Positions 62,888 to 64,000 of a stretch of DNA of 64,000 nt are shown in pieces (within the stretch, counting starts at the first letter, position 1; each line of letters begins with the position of its first letter). The stretch comes from Puffinus mauretanicus (Eukaryota > Chordata > Aves > Procellariiformes > Procellariidae). The notes under the pieces were generated by a model that saw nothing but the letters and a program-made list of their open reading frames with translations, was not told the DNA's origin and did no database searches. The position numbers and the translations under genes were made by a program. The stretch is taken from contig JAJKFH010002594.1 in assembly GCA_023333565.1 (NCBI GenBank), forward strand, positions 682,001 to 746,000. The letters run 5' to 3'.

Positions 62888-64000
62888 TCTTGTAGCCAGA
62901 AGACTTTATTCTGGCTACTATAGATTTTTTTAAGACTGAAGTACTGTGGAGGAAGAGAAACTTGCAAATAGAGAATATTTCTCCTGACACCAGCAACAGT
63001 AGGACTAGGCCAATGGGAGCTGCTCAGGGCAAGTGCTTGAGGTCATCTGTCCAAAATGGGTGACATGAAAAGACACAGCATGTAATATTTTCAAGATAAG
63101 GAATTATATGTAACTATAATAGTAAATGAAATTTCTGTAAATTAGCATAGCATGTCCAAGGGGCATATAATTTAAGAACAGAATTTGTGCAGCTGATTTT
63201 GCAGATTTCACAAATGTTTCAGAATGAGAGGGGAGACATTTGAGGAAAATAGCCATTCTTTGGTCTCTGTACTGACTTTGCATGATTTGTTAACAGAATA
63301 CATGTAAATGTGATCCAGACAGCCAAGAATTGCTGGCTTTCCATTTCCACTGAGAAAAATAGCTTGCATTACTTGTGAATCCACTATAAATTTAGGATGA
63401 ATGTTCCCTTCTGCTCACAAGAAGGACATTCATGTTGCATTTTGGGACTCAGAGTGACCCCTTTTCTGTCTCCTGACATACACTTTAAAGTATGTTTCCC
63501 TTACAAGTCAAATCTGAATCCCATGAAAAATGGGAAGGACAGTTCTTATTGGGAAGCCAAACTGGGCTGTGAGCACTATGAGAAAAAAATTCCAGGTCAT
63601 AAATGTTTTCTTTACTATGCCAAGGGTTGGCAGGAAGGAAAAAGTGATGGGCTGTCACCCTGTCTCTTTTCAAAGGTCTACAGATGAAATTCAGTACATT
63701 TTTCAGTCCTTTGTTCTCAACTTTCATACTTTTTTAATGTTTCAGAGAAGGGCAAGTTATTCTTTACAGAAGAAAGAGAAATGGATGTCAGCTCAGATTA
63801 TATGCTGTATGACAGTTGTTCTTTGGCAATGGGTTAATGGTCTCATTTCATACCTCTGGATATTTCCCACATTGAATGTTACTACACACACACCTTCAGG
63901 CTGGGGAAAACCAAAATTGAAGTGAATATTTTGCCATTCAGAAATGCCTTTTCTTTGCAACCAATATGTACTGCAGACAAATACAGAACAGGTGAAGGAA

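Larger units (their letters stand above)
55951..64000. other. Unique AT-rich DNA to the window end
   Basis: About 8 kb without a recognised gene or transposon. The open frames are at most 131 codons (63530-63925, + strand), overlap other frames and match nothing I know. Low-complexity features are the AAAAC tract at 60091-60129, a G-rich tract at 62588-62614 followed by A-rich sequence, and a 17-base A-run at 62871-62887. The part from 61020 to 61480 is less AT-rich but not identified. Confidence 0.5.

Noticed and set aside
63397..63925. 96- and 131-codon overlapping + strand frames near the window end
   Set aside because: Different frames, no recognisable domain, ordinary AT-rich background.
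1..64000. CRISPR arrays, operons, rRNA, tRNA
   Set aside because: No regularly spaced repeats, no gene clusters and no cloverleaf or rRNA-like sequence recognised; the DNA is of vertebrate type.

Overview
This window looks like gene-poor, AT-rich nuclear DNA from a bird, most likely intergenic or deep intronic sequence. The evidence is the repeat content. There are several CR1 LINEs, mostly 5'-truncated, with the short ATTCTRTG-type or ATTCT-type 3' tails seen in birds, and two solo LTRs of a type I recognise from avian ERVL-like elements. There is no bacterial gene packing, no operon, no rRNA or tRNA that I could see, and no convincing host protein-coding exon. The two youngest-looking CR1 copies resemble copies I associate with neoavian genomes, but the species cannot be named from sequence alone.

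Layout. Positions 1-1.9 kb are unique AT-rich DNA. A + strand CR1 remnant with its reverse transcriptase (RT) domain deleted lies at about 1.93-2.93 kb. Unique DNA follows to 15.4 kb. An old - strand CR1 tail is at 15.42-16.06 kb. Unique DNA to 20.7 kb includes a possible RFX/SOX-type regulatory cluster near 18.45 kb. Two small CR1 ends lie tail-to-tail at 20.74-21.30 kb. The 21.3-31.36 kb stretch is mostly unique but contains a broken, strikingly protein-like frame on the - strand at 22686-23021 that I cannot assign. A solo LTR is at 31.36-31.95 kb. A - strand CR1 tail is at 35.65-36.21 kb.

The densest repeat block is 36.9-41.7 kb. It holds a 2.5-kb - strand CR1 that still reads through the end of the endonuclease, the RT and the C-terminal region, a pentanucleotide satellite fused to another CR1 tail, and a second solo LTR with a probable 5-bp target-site duplication, a long compound trinucleotide microsatellite and a G-quadruplex-type motif. 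From 41.7 to 50.8 kb the DNA is mainly unique. A second, closely related CR1 copy is at 50.83-51.95 kb, with a short duplication across its RT active-site coding sequence. A last + strand CR1 tail is at 55.66-55.95 kb, and the rest is unique DNA.

No set of genes works together here. Apart from LINE remnants, the many short open frames look like chance frames or antisense shadows of CR1. I did not find a new biological system. The observations most worth checking are the unassigned coding-like relic at 22.7-23.0 kb, the catalytic aspartate-to-glutamate change in the longest CR1, the duplicated RT active site in the second CR1, and the G-rich and microsatellite structures in the 41-kb LTR.
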